Shown: positions 1 to 6,863, counted from the stretch's first letter. The stretch: DNA of 22,974 bases from JAJZJT01 sp964610905 (GCA_964610905.1 CAZSYT010000047.1:1-22974), one strand, 5' to 3'. Numbers and translations are program-made. Notes: a model not told the origin generated them from the sequence alone.

Positions 1-872
1 ACGACGAGGAAGAGCGCGTAGTCGATGCCGAGGGCCAGGGCGAACATGAGGGCGAAGTTGAGGGCCCAGATCGACACCGGGGCGACGTGCGTCGCCATCA
101 CCAGCGCGCCGGCGGCCACCACGAGCCCGGCGAGAGTCAGCATGAGGGGGAGCCCCGCGGCGACGAGCGTGCCGAAGGCGAGGACCAGGATGACCATCGT
201 GACCGGCCACGACAGCACCTCGGAGCGGAGCATGGCGCTGCGGTTGGCCGAGTTGAACTGGCTCCAGAGCGCGCTGTCACCGGTCAGCTCGACGGACACG
301 CCAGGACGGGCCAGGCGGGCCAGCTCCGGGCCGAGGACGTCGGCCGCCTTGACCATGGCGTTGGGCCCGCCACGGGCGCCCGCCTCGACGACAGCCGTGC
401 GGCCGTCGGCCGACAGGCTCACGCCCGGGCGGGGAGGGAGGACCGTTGAGACCTCTCGGTTGGCGGCGAGCGTCGAGGTCACCGTCGAGACGACCTGCCG
501 GCCGACCGGGTCCGCGGCGATCGGGCCGTGGTGGTCGACCACGACGACCTGCAGCGCTGTCGAGCCGAGGCCGGCGAAGTCGCGCTGGATGACCGTCCGT
601 GCGGCGACCGACTGGCTCGTCGAGCTCTCCCAGCCGGCTCCGGCGAGCGCGGACTCGACGCGGGGGGCGAAGGCCCCGAAGAGCACGAGGGCGACGGCCC
701 AGGCCACGAGGACGTGCTTCAGGTGGGTTGCCATCCAGGTCCCCAGGGCGGCCAGCAACGGTGTGCGCGTCGCGGTGGAGCTGTCGCCGTCGGGCGCTCC
801 CGGCCCTTCGGTGAGGCGCGTGTCCCCTTCGCCGGCGGCTGTCAGGCGGCGGTCGTCGGTGTCGGTGCTCAT
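1..872 (-). CDS. MMPL/RND-family membrane transporter, N-terminal part (truncated by window edge)
   Basis: The reading frame starts at ATG 872 and is open to base 1, giving about 290 residues. After a hydrophilic N-terminus a first membrane helix lies near residues 50-72 (HLKHVLVAWAVALVLFGAF). An extracytosolic porter-like domain follows, then a cluster of helices (SWPVTMVILVLAFGTLV and so on) ending in ALGIDYALFLVV, the Gly-x-Asp-Tyr segment typical of MMPL proteins. The family exports lipids, siderophores or drugs using the proton gradient; the substrate cannot be read here. A GAGAGGA ribosome site lies about 10 bases upstream of the ATG. The next gene upstream is the DUF156 repressor, and a matching operator lies about 275 bases before this start, so regulation by that repressor is inferred. 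The C-terminal half is outside the window. Confidence 0.88.
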   Translation of the reverse strand, partial: MSTDTDDRRLTAAGEGDTRLTEGPGAPDGDSSTATRTPLLAALGTWMATHLKHVLVAWAVALVLFGAFAPRVESALAGAGWESSTSQSVAARTVIQRDFAGLGSTALQVVVVDHHGPIAADPVGRQVVSTVTSTLAANREVSTVLPPRPGVSLSADGRTAVVEAGARGGPNAMVKAADVLGPELARLARPGVSVELTGDSALWSQFNSANRSAMLRSEVLSWPVTMVILVLAFGTLVAAGLPLMLTLAGLVVAAGALVMATHVAPVSIWALNFALMFALALGIDYALFLV

Positions 873-880
873 TGAGCGGT

Positions 881-1136
881 GTCCTCTCGTGGTGCGGAGG
901 GCCCGGGGGCCCCGTGCTGGTCGGTCAGTCGGTCTGGTCGGTCAGTCGGGTCGGTCGGCCCTCCGGAGGCGAGGAGCACCCGGAGGTCGTTTGGTCGTGC
1001 GGTCGGGTCGGGGTCGTGCGGTCAGGTCGGGGTCGTGCGGTCGGGTCGGGGTCGTGCGACTGGGAGCGAGGAGCGGGGGACGTCCCGGGACCGCAAGGGT
1101 GCTCCTTGCCGCCACCTCGCCCGTTCCGTGTCTCGC
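881..1136 (-). other. Long 5' leader of the MMPL gene, repeat-rich, no gene seen
   Basis: About 255 bases separate the predicted promoter (1137-1166) from the exporter start. I see no convincing gene. A 74-codon frame at 942-1166 is Arg/Pro-rich and covers the repeats. The stretch holds two repeat blocks (918-949 and 993-1059) and is otherwise plain GC-rich sequence. Confidence 0.5.
993..1059. repeat. 19-bp tandem repeat, about 3.5 copies
   Basis: The unit GGTCGTGCGGTCGGGTCGG occurs three times in a row (993-1049, one A/G difference in copy 2), followed by a partial fourth copy. A related, shorter direct repeat of TGGTCGGTCAGTCGG lies at 918-932 and 935-949. Both sit in the leader of the exporter gene. 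Confidence 0.85.
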
Positions 1137-1166
1137 AGTATGCAGTACCCCGTAGGGTATTGGCAA
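1137..1166 (-). promoter_or_regulatory. Predicted promoter with DUF156-type operator for the MMPL gene
   Basis: Read on the minus strand there is a TTGCCA -35-like hexamer (1161-1166), an 18-base spacer and a CATACT -10-like hexamer (1137-1142). The spacer contains the dyad TACCC-CGTA-GGGTA (1146-1159). The same arms occur in the promoter of the repressor gene at 1494-1509. CsoR/CstR-family proteins are known to bind C-tract/G-tract dyads of this kind. Promoter hexamers are by eye. Confidence 0.62.
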
Positions 1167-1209
1167 CTCGGATGACGGGATGCGCCTACCGGTCAGCGGG
1201 TGCGACCGC

Positions 1210-1479
1210 TCAGGCGAGCGACAGGAAGAGCCGCTCCATCCGCTCGGTGTCGACGCCCGAGCGGTCGTCCGCCGCGTTCGGGTCGAGGCACTGGCGGAGC
1301 CCCGACGAGACGATCTTGAAGCCGGCGCGGCTCAGTGCCCGGCTGGCGGCCGACAGCTGCATGACGACGTCGTCGCACTCCCGACCGTCCTCGATCATCC
1401 GTACGATGCCGGCCAGCTGTCCTTCGACCCGCCGGAGCCGCTTGACCACGTCGGCACTCGTCGCTTCGTCGATCTGCAT
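1210..1479 (-). CDS. CsoR/CstR-family (DUF156) metal- or persulfide-sensing repressor
   Basis: An 89-residue all-helical regulator, the usual length for this family. The signature VVKRLRRVEGQLAGIVRMIEDGREC is readable from residue 11. Cys35 and Cys64 are present, but the copper-ligand His of CsoR (four residues before the second Cys) is replaced by Gly60 in SSGLRQC. Loss of this His with both Cys kept is the pattern of CstR-like persulfide sensors rather than copper sensors; the assignment to sulfur is inference. The ATG at 1479 lies only 11 bases from the predicted -10 hexamer, so the transcript has almost no leader. The operator overlaps its own promoter, indicating autorepression. It is followed by the MMPL exporter on the same strand and faces a methyltransferase across the assembly gap. 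Confidence 0.9.
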   Translation of the reverse strand: MQIDEATSADVVKRLRRVEGQLAGIVRMIEDGRECDDVVMQLSAASRALSRAGFKIVSSGLRQCLDPNAADDRSGVDTERMERLFLSLA

Positions 1480-1490
1480 GGGAGCACTGT

Positions 1491-1518
1491 ACCATACCCC
1501 CGTGGGTATCGGTGACAA
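1491..1518 (-). promoter_or_regulatory. Promoter and operator of the DUF156 repressor
   Basis: On the minus strand TTGTCA (1513-1518), a 16-base spacer and TATGGT (1491-1496) form a plausible sigma-70-type promoter. The dyad ATACCC-CCGT-GGGTAT (1494-1509, 6-base arms) overlaps the spacer and -10, so a bound repressor would block polymerase. It matches the second site at 1146-1159. Confidence 0.7.
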
Positions 1519-1523
1519 CGGGC

Positions 1524-1623
1524 NNNNNNNNNNNNNNNNNNNNNNNNNNNNNNNNNNNNNNNNNNNNNNNNNNNNNNNNNNNNNNNNNNNNNNNNNNNNN
1601 NNNNNNNNNNNNNNNNNNNNNNN
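1524..1623. other. Assembly gap of 100 N
   Basis: Exactly 100 undetermined bases, the conventional scaffold filler. The true length and the adjacency of the two flanks are unknown. The promoter region of the methyltransferase lies in or next to this gap. Confidence 0.98.
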
Positions 1624-1695
1624 ACGGGCGTGCCCGCTCTGGCACGATGTGCGGCGCCGCAGGCGAACCACGCCGGCGACGCGGAGGGGGGTCCG

Positions 1696-2316
1696 ATGAG
1701 CCTGATGGCCATGGTGTACGACCGGATGATGGCCGGCGTCGAGGAAGCGGGACTGTCGTTGTGGCGCGCGGAGCTCCTCGGCGAGGCGTGCGGCGCCACC
1801 CTCGAGCTCGGTGCCGGGACCGGTCGGAACCTCGCCTTCTACCCGGACGGACTGACCCGGCTGGTGCTGGCCGAGCCCGATCGGGCCATGCGGACCCGCC
1901 TCCGGCGTGCCGTGGTGGCCACGGAGCGACCGCTCGCCCCCGAGGTCGTCGACGCGCCGGCCGAGTCGCTGCCGTTCGACGACTCCACCTTCGACACCGT
2001 GGTGGCCACCCTGGTGCTGTGCTCGGTCCGCGAGCCCGAGCGGGCCCTGACCGAGGTCCGGCGGGTGCTGCGTCCCGAAGGACGCTTCCTCTTCATCGAG
2101 CACGTCGCCGCCGAGGACCGACCTCCCCGACTGCGCTGGCAACGGCGGGTCGAGCCGGTGTGGCGGGCCGTTGCCGGCAACTGCCACCTCACGCGGCGCA
2201 CCGAAGCGGCGATCGCCGGCGCCGGCCTCACGGTCGAGCGCGTCGAGCGGGCGAGCATGCGCAAGGCCCCGCCGTTCGTGCGCCCGACGATCCGGGGCAC
2301 CGCGCGCGCCGCCTAG
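1696..2316 (+). CDS. Class I SAM-dependent methyltransferase, METTL7/UbiE-like
   Basis: The protein is 206 residues from ATG 1696, chosen because GGAGGGGGG lies just upstream. Motif I is clear (LELGAGTGRNL, residues 36-46), with the acidic residue ending strand 2 at Glu60 and a post-motif stretch LPFDDSTFDTVVATLVLCSV (92-111). The C-terminal pattern GNCHLTRRTEAAIAGAGL followed by FVRPTIRGTA resembles the GC.LTR and VRP.I.G blocks of METTL7-type enzymes, which methylate thiols and hydrogen sulfide in animals. Bacterial members are mostly untested, and UbiE-like lipid or quinone methylation remains possible. It is divergent from the DUF156 repressor, with the N gap between them, so shared control is possible but unproven. 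The gene is convergent with the DUF5666 gene. Confidence 0.82.
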   Translation: MSLMAMVYDRMMAGVEEAGLSLWRAELLGEACGATLELGAGTGRNLAFYPDGLTRLVLAEPDRAMRTRLRRAVVATERPLAPEVVDAPAESLPFDDSTFDTVVATLVLCSVREPERALTEVRRVLRPEGRFLFIEHVAAEDRPPRLRWQRRVEPVWRAVAGNCHLTRRTEAAIAGAGLTVERVERASMRKAPPFVRPTIRGTARAA

Positions 2317-2351
2317 GAGGTCCCGAGCCCACGACGCGTGCCGTCAGGCCG

Positions 2352-2392
2352 GTGCACCCCGCCACCGGCCGGGCGCCGGCAGCGGGGTGCAC
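2352..2392. terminator. Candidate terminator hairpin between convergent genes
   Basis: GTGCACCCCG (2352-2361) pairs perfectly with CGGGGTGCAC (2383-2392). The 21-base loop is itself GC-rich. There is no T-run, as is common in high-GC actinomycetes. It sits 36 bases after the methyltransferase stop. Confidence 0.45.
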
Positions 2393-2475
2393 GCGGAGAG
2401 ACGTGCACGGCGTCAGGCAGGGCCACCGGGCGCCGGCAGCGGGGTGCACGCGGAGAGACGTGCACGGCGTCAGGC
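2371..2475. repeat. Direct repeat of 48 bp, two copies at 57-bp period
   Basis: The 48-base segment beginning GGGCGCCGGCAGCGGGGTGC is repeated without a mismatch at 2371-2418 and 2428-2475. The second copy contains the stop codon of the DUF5666 gene (2470-2472). Each copy also contains two GTGCAC hexamers spaced 10 bases apart that could form small hairpins. Confidence 0.9.
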
Positions 2476-3009
2476 GGGGCCTCCGGGCACCGTGTGCGGG
2501 CCGCCCGGTCCGGGTCGGGGCGGCAGGCCGACCATGACCGTCGTGGCGGTCACCTGCGACGTTCTCGTGGTGCCGAGCACGGCCACGCGGGCCCCGGGGG
2601 TGACGTCGGAGAACGACGGCGAGGTCACCTTCGGGTCGCGGTAGGTGGTCTGGGCCGTGACGTCCACGGTCATGTCGGTGCCCGAGGGGGTCGTGAGCAC
2701 GAAGCTCGACGTGCCCACCGACTTCACCGAGCCGACCGCGGCCGGCCGGAGCCGGGTGCCGCCCGAGCCGGGTGCCGGGTGGCCCGGTGTCGGGTGGCCC
2801 GGTGTCGGGTTCCCGCTCGTCGACGCGTACGCGACCGAACCCCCGGCGACGACGAGGCCGAGGGCCACCGCCGCCGCGCTCGTCACGCGGACGACGCCGC
2901 GCCGGCGGCGTTCCGGAGGCCGGGCGCGCGGTGGCCCGTCGCCGGGAGCGTGGGCCGGTTCGGACATGCCAGCGCCAGTTGGGGATGGTTCGGGTGCTCG
3001 TGGTTCCAT
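2470..3009 (-). CDS. Membrane-anchored DUF5666-domain protein
   Basis: The protein is 179 residues from ATG 3009, with GAGGAG upstream. An acidic/proline N-terminus of about 35 residues and an Arg cluster (RRRR, 34-37) precede one hydrophobic segment (about 39-61), then a linker with three near-repeats of PTPGH. The C-terminal domain (about 91-161: GSVKSVGTSSFVLTTPSGTDMTVDVTAQTTYRD ... VTPGARVAVLGT) has the short beta-strand pattern and the T-x-Y/F-D centre of DUF5666. That is a small OB-like extracytosolic domain of unknown function. The topology implies an outside C-terminus. The last residues (PRPGPGGPHTVPGGPA) and the stop lie in the duplicated 48-bp repeat, so the tail has probably been altered by that duplication. 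Confidence 0.72.
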   Translation of the reverse strand: MEPRAPEPSPTGAGMSEPAHAPGDGPPRARPPERRRRGVVRVTSAAAVALGLVVAGGSVAYASTSGNPTPGHPTPGHPAPGSGGTRLRPAAVGSVKSVGTSSFVLTTPSGTDMTVDVTAQTTYRDPKVTSPSFSDVTPGARVAVLGTTRTSQVTATTVMVGLPPRPGPGGPHTVPGGPA

Positions 3010-3223
3010 GGGTCGCTCCTCGCTCGTCGGTGTCGCTCGACCGCCACCGTGGAGGTCGTACGCCACACTCCGGGCGAAAGCTGGCGAAACCCTTGGAGGC
3101 CGCGAAGGATGGGCTAGGAAGTCCCGAAGGAACAGCTAAGAAGCGCTGGGCACCTCGTGACGGGCCGGCGGGTCAGCGAGGTCGCACGGGCGGGCCAGCC
3201 GTGGGACCACACGGCGCCACGGC
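3010..3223. other. Intergenic, no gene seen
   Basis: This 214-base stretch lies upstream of the DUF5666 gene and downstream of the dehydrogenase gene, both on the minus strand. It has a locally lower GC content around 3070-3150 with several AAGG-type purine runs. No hairpin, tRNA or riboswitch could be recognised. It presumably holds the promoter of the DUF5666 gene. Confidence 0.4.
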
Positions 3224-4045
3224 TCACTGCAGCTGGCTGACGACCCGGGCCGACAGCTTGCGCACGGCGCTGCGAGGCGCGAGGCGGATGCCGAACGCCG
3301 TCACCTTGTTCAGGACTCCCGGCACGATGACGGCACGGTCGGCCTTGAAGCCCGCCCACCCCACCGCTGCCACCTCTGCGGCGTCCTGCCAGGCCATGGC
3401 GGCGAGGCCGGTGAGGCCGTCGGCGCGCACCCCGGCGCGCTCCTGGAACCCGGTCCGCGTGAAGCCCGGGCAGAGCGTGCAGACCCGGACCCCCGAGCCC
3501 GCCACCTCCTCCCGCACGGCCTCGGTGAAGCTGAGGACGAAGGCCTTGGTGGCCGAGTAGGTGGCCATGCCGGGCCCCGGCTCGAAAGAGGCCAGGGAGG
3601 CGACGTTCAGCACGCCACCCCGTCCGGCGTCGACGAGCCGGGGCAGCACGGCCCGGGTGAGGCGCACGAGCGCGGTGACGTTGAGCGCGATCTGCGCGAC
3701 CTCGCCGTCGACCGGCAAGTCGACGAAGCGGCCCACCTTCCCGAACCCGGCGTTGTTGACCAGCACGTCGACGGGGCGCTCCCCCCGGGGCCGTCCGAGG
3801 CGCGCCTCGACGGCCGCCTGGCCGTCCTCGCTCTCGAGGTCGGCCGCGAGCACTTCGACGGCCGCCCCGGCACGGCGCAGCTCGGCGGCCAGGTCCTCGA
3901 GCCGCTCGGCGCGGCGAGCCACGAGGACGAGGTCGTGCCCGTCGCCTGCTGCGAGCCGGGCGAGGTGCTCGCCGATGCCTCCCGACGCTCCCGTGACGAG
4001 TGCCAGCGGCCGTCCCGGCCCCGCGGATGACGAGGGTTTGCTCAC
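3224..4045 (-). CDS. Short-chain dehydrogenase/reductase (classical SDR, likely NADP-dependent)
   Basis: The protein is 273 residues from GTG 4045; an in-frame GTG at 4066 would add seven residues, and no ATG is available. The Rossmann signature TGASGGIG is at about residues 18-25. Basic residues in VARRAER after strand 2 point to NADP(H). NNAG is at 97-100, and the catalytic Ser150, Tyr163 and Lys167 lie in NVASLASFEPGPGMATYSATKAF. The product oxidises or reduces an unidentified alcohol/ketone in the cytosol. The C-terminal basic stretch (RLAPRSAVRKLSARVVSQLQ) is seen in several actinobacterial members. The start lies immediately beside the E2 remnant, so this gene's upstream region was probably formed by a rearrangement. 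Confidence 0.87.
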   Translation of the reverse strand: MSKPSSSAGPGRPLALVTGASGGIGEHLARLAAGDGHDLVLVARRAERLEDLAAELRRAGAAVEVLAADLESEDGQAAVEARLGRPRGERPVDVLVNNAGFGKVGRFVDLPVDGEVAQIALNVTALVRLTRAVLPRLVDAGRGGVLNVASLASFEPGPGMATYSATKAFVLSFTEAVREEVAGSGVRVCTLCPGFTRTGFQERAGVRADGLTGLAAMAWQDAAEVAAVGWAGFKADRAVIVPGVLNKVTAFGIRLAPRSAVRKLSARVVSQLQ

Positions 4046-4080
4046 CACCCCCCGAACGCTACCCACGATCGAACCGGAGC

Positions 4081-4302
4081 GAGGACCAGCATGCCCATCG
4101 AGTGGACGGCGATGCTCTCGTCGCCCTCATCGTCCACGGCCGCCACCGGGCGCCCAGTGATGCCGCCGGACGAGAGGATCACTACCTGCGGCTGGTTGAT
4201 GACGGGCATCACCACGGAGGTCGCGAAGCTCCTCGAGCTCGGCACCGTGAACGCCCGACCGGCGAACCCGTCGGGCGACAGCTTGCGGGAGCGGGCCTGC
4301 CC
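4081..4302 (-). pseudogene. Remnant of a 2-oxoacid dehydrogenase acyltransferase (E2) catalytic domain
   Basis: A minus-strand frame reads QARSRKLSPDGFAGRAFTV, then VVMPVINQPQVVILSSGG, then GRPVAAVDDEGDESIAVHSMGMLVLA. This is the order found near the end of dihydrolipoyl acyltransferases: RARxxKLSPDD-GGTFT, PVINQPQxAIL, RPVVxxxG-IAIxSxGxLALS. The essential DHRxxDG active-site block should follow directly but is absent; the frame changes to unrelated sequence and stops at 4042. No lipoyl domain or other E2 portion is found upstream. It is therefore a short internal fragment with no catalytic ability. The parent enzyme type (pyruvate, oxoglutarate or branched-chain) cannot be told. Confidence 0.72.
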
Positions 4303-4311
4303 GATCGGTGA

Positions 4312-4569
4312 TGGCCCGCTCGACCGGGCCGCTGGCTGGCTACCGAGCTGCAACGAGCCGGGGCAGTCGAGGCCGAGCTCGACGGTCACCGGCCCGAGCT
4401 CCACCTGTCCGAGCTGCGAGCGGTGCCGCTGCGCCAGCGGTGGCTCGAGGACCAGGCCCGCCCGCAGCTCGAGGAGCTCTTCGACGGCACGAGCCTCCTG
4501 GCCCCGCTCGGCGTGCGCCTCGGCCTCGCGTGCGTTGCCAGCCCGGTGGTCGTCGACAAGCCCGGGTGA
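4312..4569 (+). pseudogene. Orphan coding-like frame, possible gene fragment
   Basis: Following a stop at 4309-4311, a plus-strand frame stays open to TGA 4567-4569. It reads LATELQRAGAVEAELDGHRP, then ELHLSELRAVPLRQRWLEDQ, then ARPQLEELFDGTSLLAPLGV and RLGLACVASPVVVDKPG. Amino-acid use is balanced and third positions are almost all G/C, unlike the Arg/Ser-rich shadow frames around it. No ATG or GTG with a ribosome site begins it. I do not recognise the family. It abuts the E2 remnant and is best taken as the 3' end of a lost gene. Confidence 0.35.
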
Positions 4570-4751
4570 AGGCTGTTGGGGACCACCCCCGCTTGCACGC
4601 TACGTAGGACCGACGGATGGCGCCGGGCCACCCGGGCATCACCGCTCCACGACCGAAGAGCACGCACACTTCATCGCGGGGGCCACCCCTCACCAGCTCG
4701 ACGCTCCCGTCACTCCCTCAGGAAGGGCTTGACATCGGCCCCATAGGTTGG
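4570..4751. other. Intergenic, no gene seen
   Basis: The stretch after the orphan frame and before the stress-protein stop holds no convincing coding frame. A GGGG/CCCC mini-hairpin at about 4578-4593 is the only structure noticed. Together with 4067-4569 it makes about 680 bases without an intact gene. Confidence 0.4.
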
Positions 4752-5597
4752 TCAGCGGACGACCAGCACCGAGGCCGGGCTCCGAGCGACGACTCGCTCA
4801 CCCACGCTGCCGAGGGCCCGGAGCCCGTGGAGCCCGCGGTGCCCGACGACGACGAGGTCGGCGCCCGAGGCGAGCAGCGCCCGGACCGGTGAGCGCTGGT
4901 CGACGGAGCCGAGCGGAAGCTCGGGCACCACCGCACGCAAGGCCTCGAAGTCGATGCCCTTGCCCCCGAGCGCGACCACGCACCGGAGGGTGGCGCCCGT
5001 GGCGCTCGCGAGCGAGGCCGCCACCGCATGGGCCCGGGTCGCCGGCGCCGAGCCGTCCATCCCGACGGCGATCGCCGCCGGGAAGGCGGCGGGGTCGTGG
5101 GGACGACGCGCCACGAGGACCGAGCACGGCAGCTCGCGCACGACGGTTCCCACCCGTTCGTGCTGGCCGACGCCGTCCGGTCCGGGTTGGGCGGGCACGC
5201 CGCCCGGCGTGGGCTGGTCCCCACCCGGAGGGCCGAGCGCCACGAGCGTGTGCGTGCCCCCGCCGACGACGAAGCCCAGCACGTCGACCAGAAGGCCTTC
5301 CTCGACGGTCACGTCGACCTCGCCGGCCACGCCCGAGCGGGCGAGGAAGGAGCGGGCGTGCTCGACGACGTCGTGGGCCCGTTGGCGGAGGTGATGGCTC
5401 CGCGCCGGGATCTCGCCCGGTCGGGCGAGCTCCTCGAGGGTGTCGACCGCGCACACCAGGGTGAGGCGACGACCGGGCACGAGGCGGCACGCTTGGCGGG
5501 CCGCCTCGAGGGCGGCCTGCGTGCCGTCGACGGCGCAGACGAGGCGGTCGAAGGGGACCACCTGGGTCGGGGCGTGGACCTGCGGGAGCGTCGTCAT
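4752..5597 (-). CDS. Tandem-domain universal stress protein (UspA family)
   Basis: The protein is 281 residues from ATG 5597, preceded by GAGGAGG. It has two Usp folds. Domain 1 spans about 15-164 (FDRLVCAVDGTQAALEAARQA at the start, LPCSVLVAR at the end). Domain 2 spans about 173-281 (AAIAVGMDGSAPATRA ... GADLVVVGHRGLHGLRALGS ... SPASVLVVR). The ATP-loop pattern G-x2-G-(x)n-G-S is visible in domain 2 (Gly252, Gly255, Gly263-Ser264) with a spacing slightly shorter than the classic nine; domain 1 has a degenerate loop rich in Pro/Gly. The family is cytosolic and responds to starvation, hypoxia or redox stress, often by binding ATP. The start overlaps the stop of the ATPase remnant by ATGA, suggesting it was the second gene of an ATPase-Usp operon. 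Confidence 0.87.
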   Translation of the reverse strand: MTTLPQVHAPTQVVPFDRLVCAVDGTQAALEAARQACRLVPGRRLTLVCAVDTLEELARPGEIPARSHHLRQRAHDVVEHARSFLARSGVAGEVDVTVEEGLLVDVLGFVVGGGTHTLVALGPPGGDQPTPGGVPAQPGPDGVGQHERVGTVVRELPCSVLVARRPHDPAAFPAAIAVGMDGSAPATRAHAVAASLASATGATLRCVVALGGKGIDFEALRAVVPELPLGSVDQRSPVRALLASGADLVVVGHRGLHGLRALGSVGERVVARSPASVLVVR

Positions 5598-5947
5598 GGC
5601 GCGCCTCCTCGGCTGGACGGGACGTGTTGACTGCCCCGGGCGCGCCGCACCCGGGCCGCGACGGACTGCACAGCGGTCACGACCACCGTGACTGCCAGTA
5701 GGACCCCCGCCTCGACCGGCGCGAGGGCCTCGGTGGCGAAGACGCCGTGGAACGGGGGCGCGTGGACCACGGCGAGCTGGGCGTCGGCGACGACCACGGC
5801 CCCGAGCGTGTCGGCGACGTCGGCCGACGCGGCCCACGGTGCCTCGGCGGTCGTCACGACCGTGCCCGGCGCGGCGCGGCGCCGGGGGCAGCGGGTCCCA
5901 CGGAGCGGTGCGAGCGGCGCATGCTCCCCCGGCGGGGCGTGGGGCAC
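5594..5947 (-). pseudogene. C-terminal remnant of a P-type cation ATPase
   Basis: The part at about 5636-5812 reads DTLGAVVVADAQLAVVHAPPF, then HGVFATEALAPVEAGVLLAV and TVVVTAVQSVAARVRRAR. This matches the last two membrane helices of calcium/cation P-type ATPases, where LQLAVVYVPPLQ-VFGT-PLS is followed by a helix and VEL-K. No DKTGT phosphorylation site, ATP-binding domain or earlier helices occur upstream; the preceding 45 codons (GTG start at 5947) are low-complexity and unrelated. The stop overlaps the Usp start by 4 bases. P-type ATPases of the CtpF kind are often next to usp genes in actinobacteria, so this is probably the stump of such a pair after deletion. Expression as a small two-helix protein cannot be excluded. 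Confidence 0.55.
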
Positions 5948-6134
5948 GCCGGGCCCGCCGGCTCGCGATGTCGGGCTCGCGTCAGCTGCACCTCACCACC
6001 ACCTGCGTCGTCACCGCGGCGCGGCGGGTGCCGGCCGCTCCGTCCACTCTGCCGGTGGCGGGGCCGGAGGCGGCAGGGACGAACGGCCCTTTGGACGAGG
6101 GGCCGGCCGGCAGCCGGGCCGGCGAGGGCAGCGC

Positions 6135-6863
6135 CTACCGGTGCGCCGCCCGCGTGCTCGGTCGGCGGACCGGCTCGGAGAGTCCGTCGGGGATCGGGTC
6201 CCCGTCGGGAAGCGGGTCCGCAGTCGGACCGGCGGCCCCGGGAGCGAGGCCGGCGAGCATGCGCTCGAAGACGTCGGCGAGCCGGTCGTCGAGCCCGGCG
6301 GCGGTCGTGGCGAGCTCGGAGGCGAAGTGGTCGCGGTAGAGGACGTAGCCGTACACGAGGGAGACGACGGCCACGTGGACGGCGTCGAGGTCGACGGCGT
6401 CGAGCCCACCCGCGGCGACGTCGCGCTCGAGGAGGGCCAGGGTGGCTTCCCGCAGCGGCATGGTGCGCAGGGTCCGGTCGCCGTCGCAGACGAGCAGGGT
6501 CGCCAGGCGGACCGCCCGGCGGTGACGGACCATCGTCGAGAGGAAGTGGGCCATGCGGACCCCGAACGGTTCGCCCGCCGCGGCCCGGACCTCACGGAAC
6601 CGGCGGCTGGCCCCAGCACGCAGGGCAGCCCGGAGCAGGTCCTGGCGGGAGCCGAAGTAGTGGTAGACGAGCCCGCGGTTGACCGCTGCCTCCTCGGCCA
6701 CCTCACGCAGGTTGAGCCCGGCGAGGACGCCGTCGCGTTCGAGCAGGCGGACGGCGGCCGCCTCGAGGGCACGTTCGGTGGCCCGCCGCGAGCGCCGCTC
6801 CTGCCCGGCCTCGGGGCTCGTCCGCCCGGCTGCCGCCTCCCCTGCCGCTGCCCGCTTCGCCAC
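6135..6863 (-). CDS. TetR/AcrR-family transcriptional regulator
   Basis: The protein is 242 residues from GTG 6863, with GGAGA upstream. After a 28-residue basic/Ala leader the DNA-binding domain spans about 29-80: ATERALEAAAVRLLERDG, then LNLREVAEEAAVNRGLVYHYFGSRQDLLRAAL, with the YHYFGSR of the recognition helix and helix 4. The C-terminal ligand domain is helical and ends in a disordered Pro/Asp-rich tail (about 208-242). It is divergent from the TauD-like gene, with 152 bases between starts and a dyad in that interval, so repression of the dioxygenase and of itself is inferred. The ligand is unknown. Confidence 0.88.
   Translation of the reverse strand: MAKRAAAGEAAAGRTSPEAGQERRSRRATERALEAAAVRLLERDGVLAGLNLREVAEEAAVNRGLVYHYFGSRQDLLRAALRAGASRRFREVRAAAGEPFGVRMAHFLSTMVRHRRAVRLATLLVCDGDRTLRTMPLREATLALLERDVAAGGLDAVDLDAVHVAVVSLVYGYVLYRDHFASELATTAAGLDDRLADVFERMLAGLAPGAAGPTADPLPDGDPIPDGLSEPVRRPSTRAAHR

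Noticed and set aside
942..1166. A 74-codon minus-strand frame in the MMPL leader
   Set aside because: It starts over the predicted -35 hexamer, reads mostly Arg/Pro/Asp from the 19-bp repeats and has no ribosome site.
1210..2187. A 325-codon minus-strand frame running through the N gap
   Set aside because: Only its last 89 codons are the DUF156 repressor; the rest is antisense to the methyltransferase gene and crosses 100 undetermined bases.
4717..4750. TTGACA at 4729-4734 followed by TAGGTT, considered as a promoter
   Set aside because: The spacing is only 9 bases, and the only gene downstream on that strand is several kilobases away.
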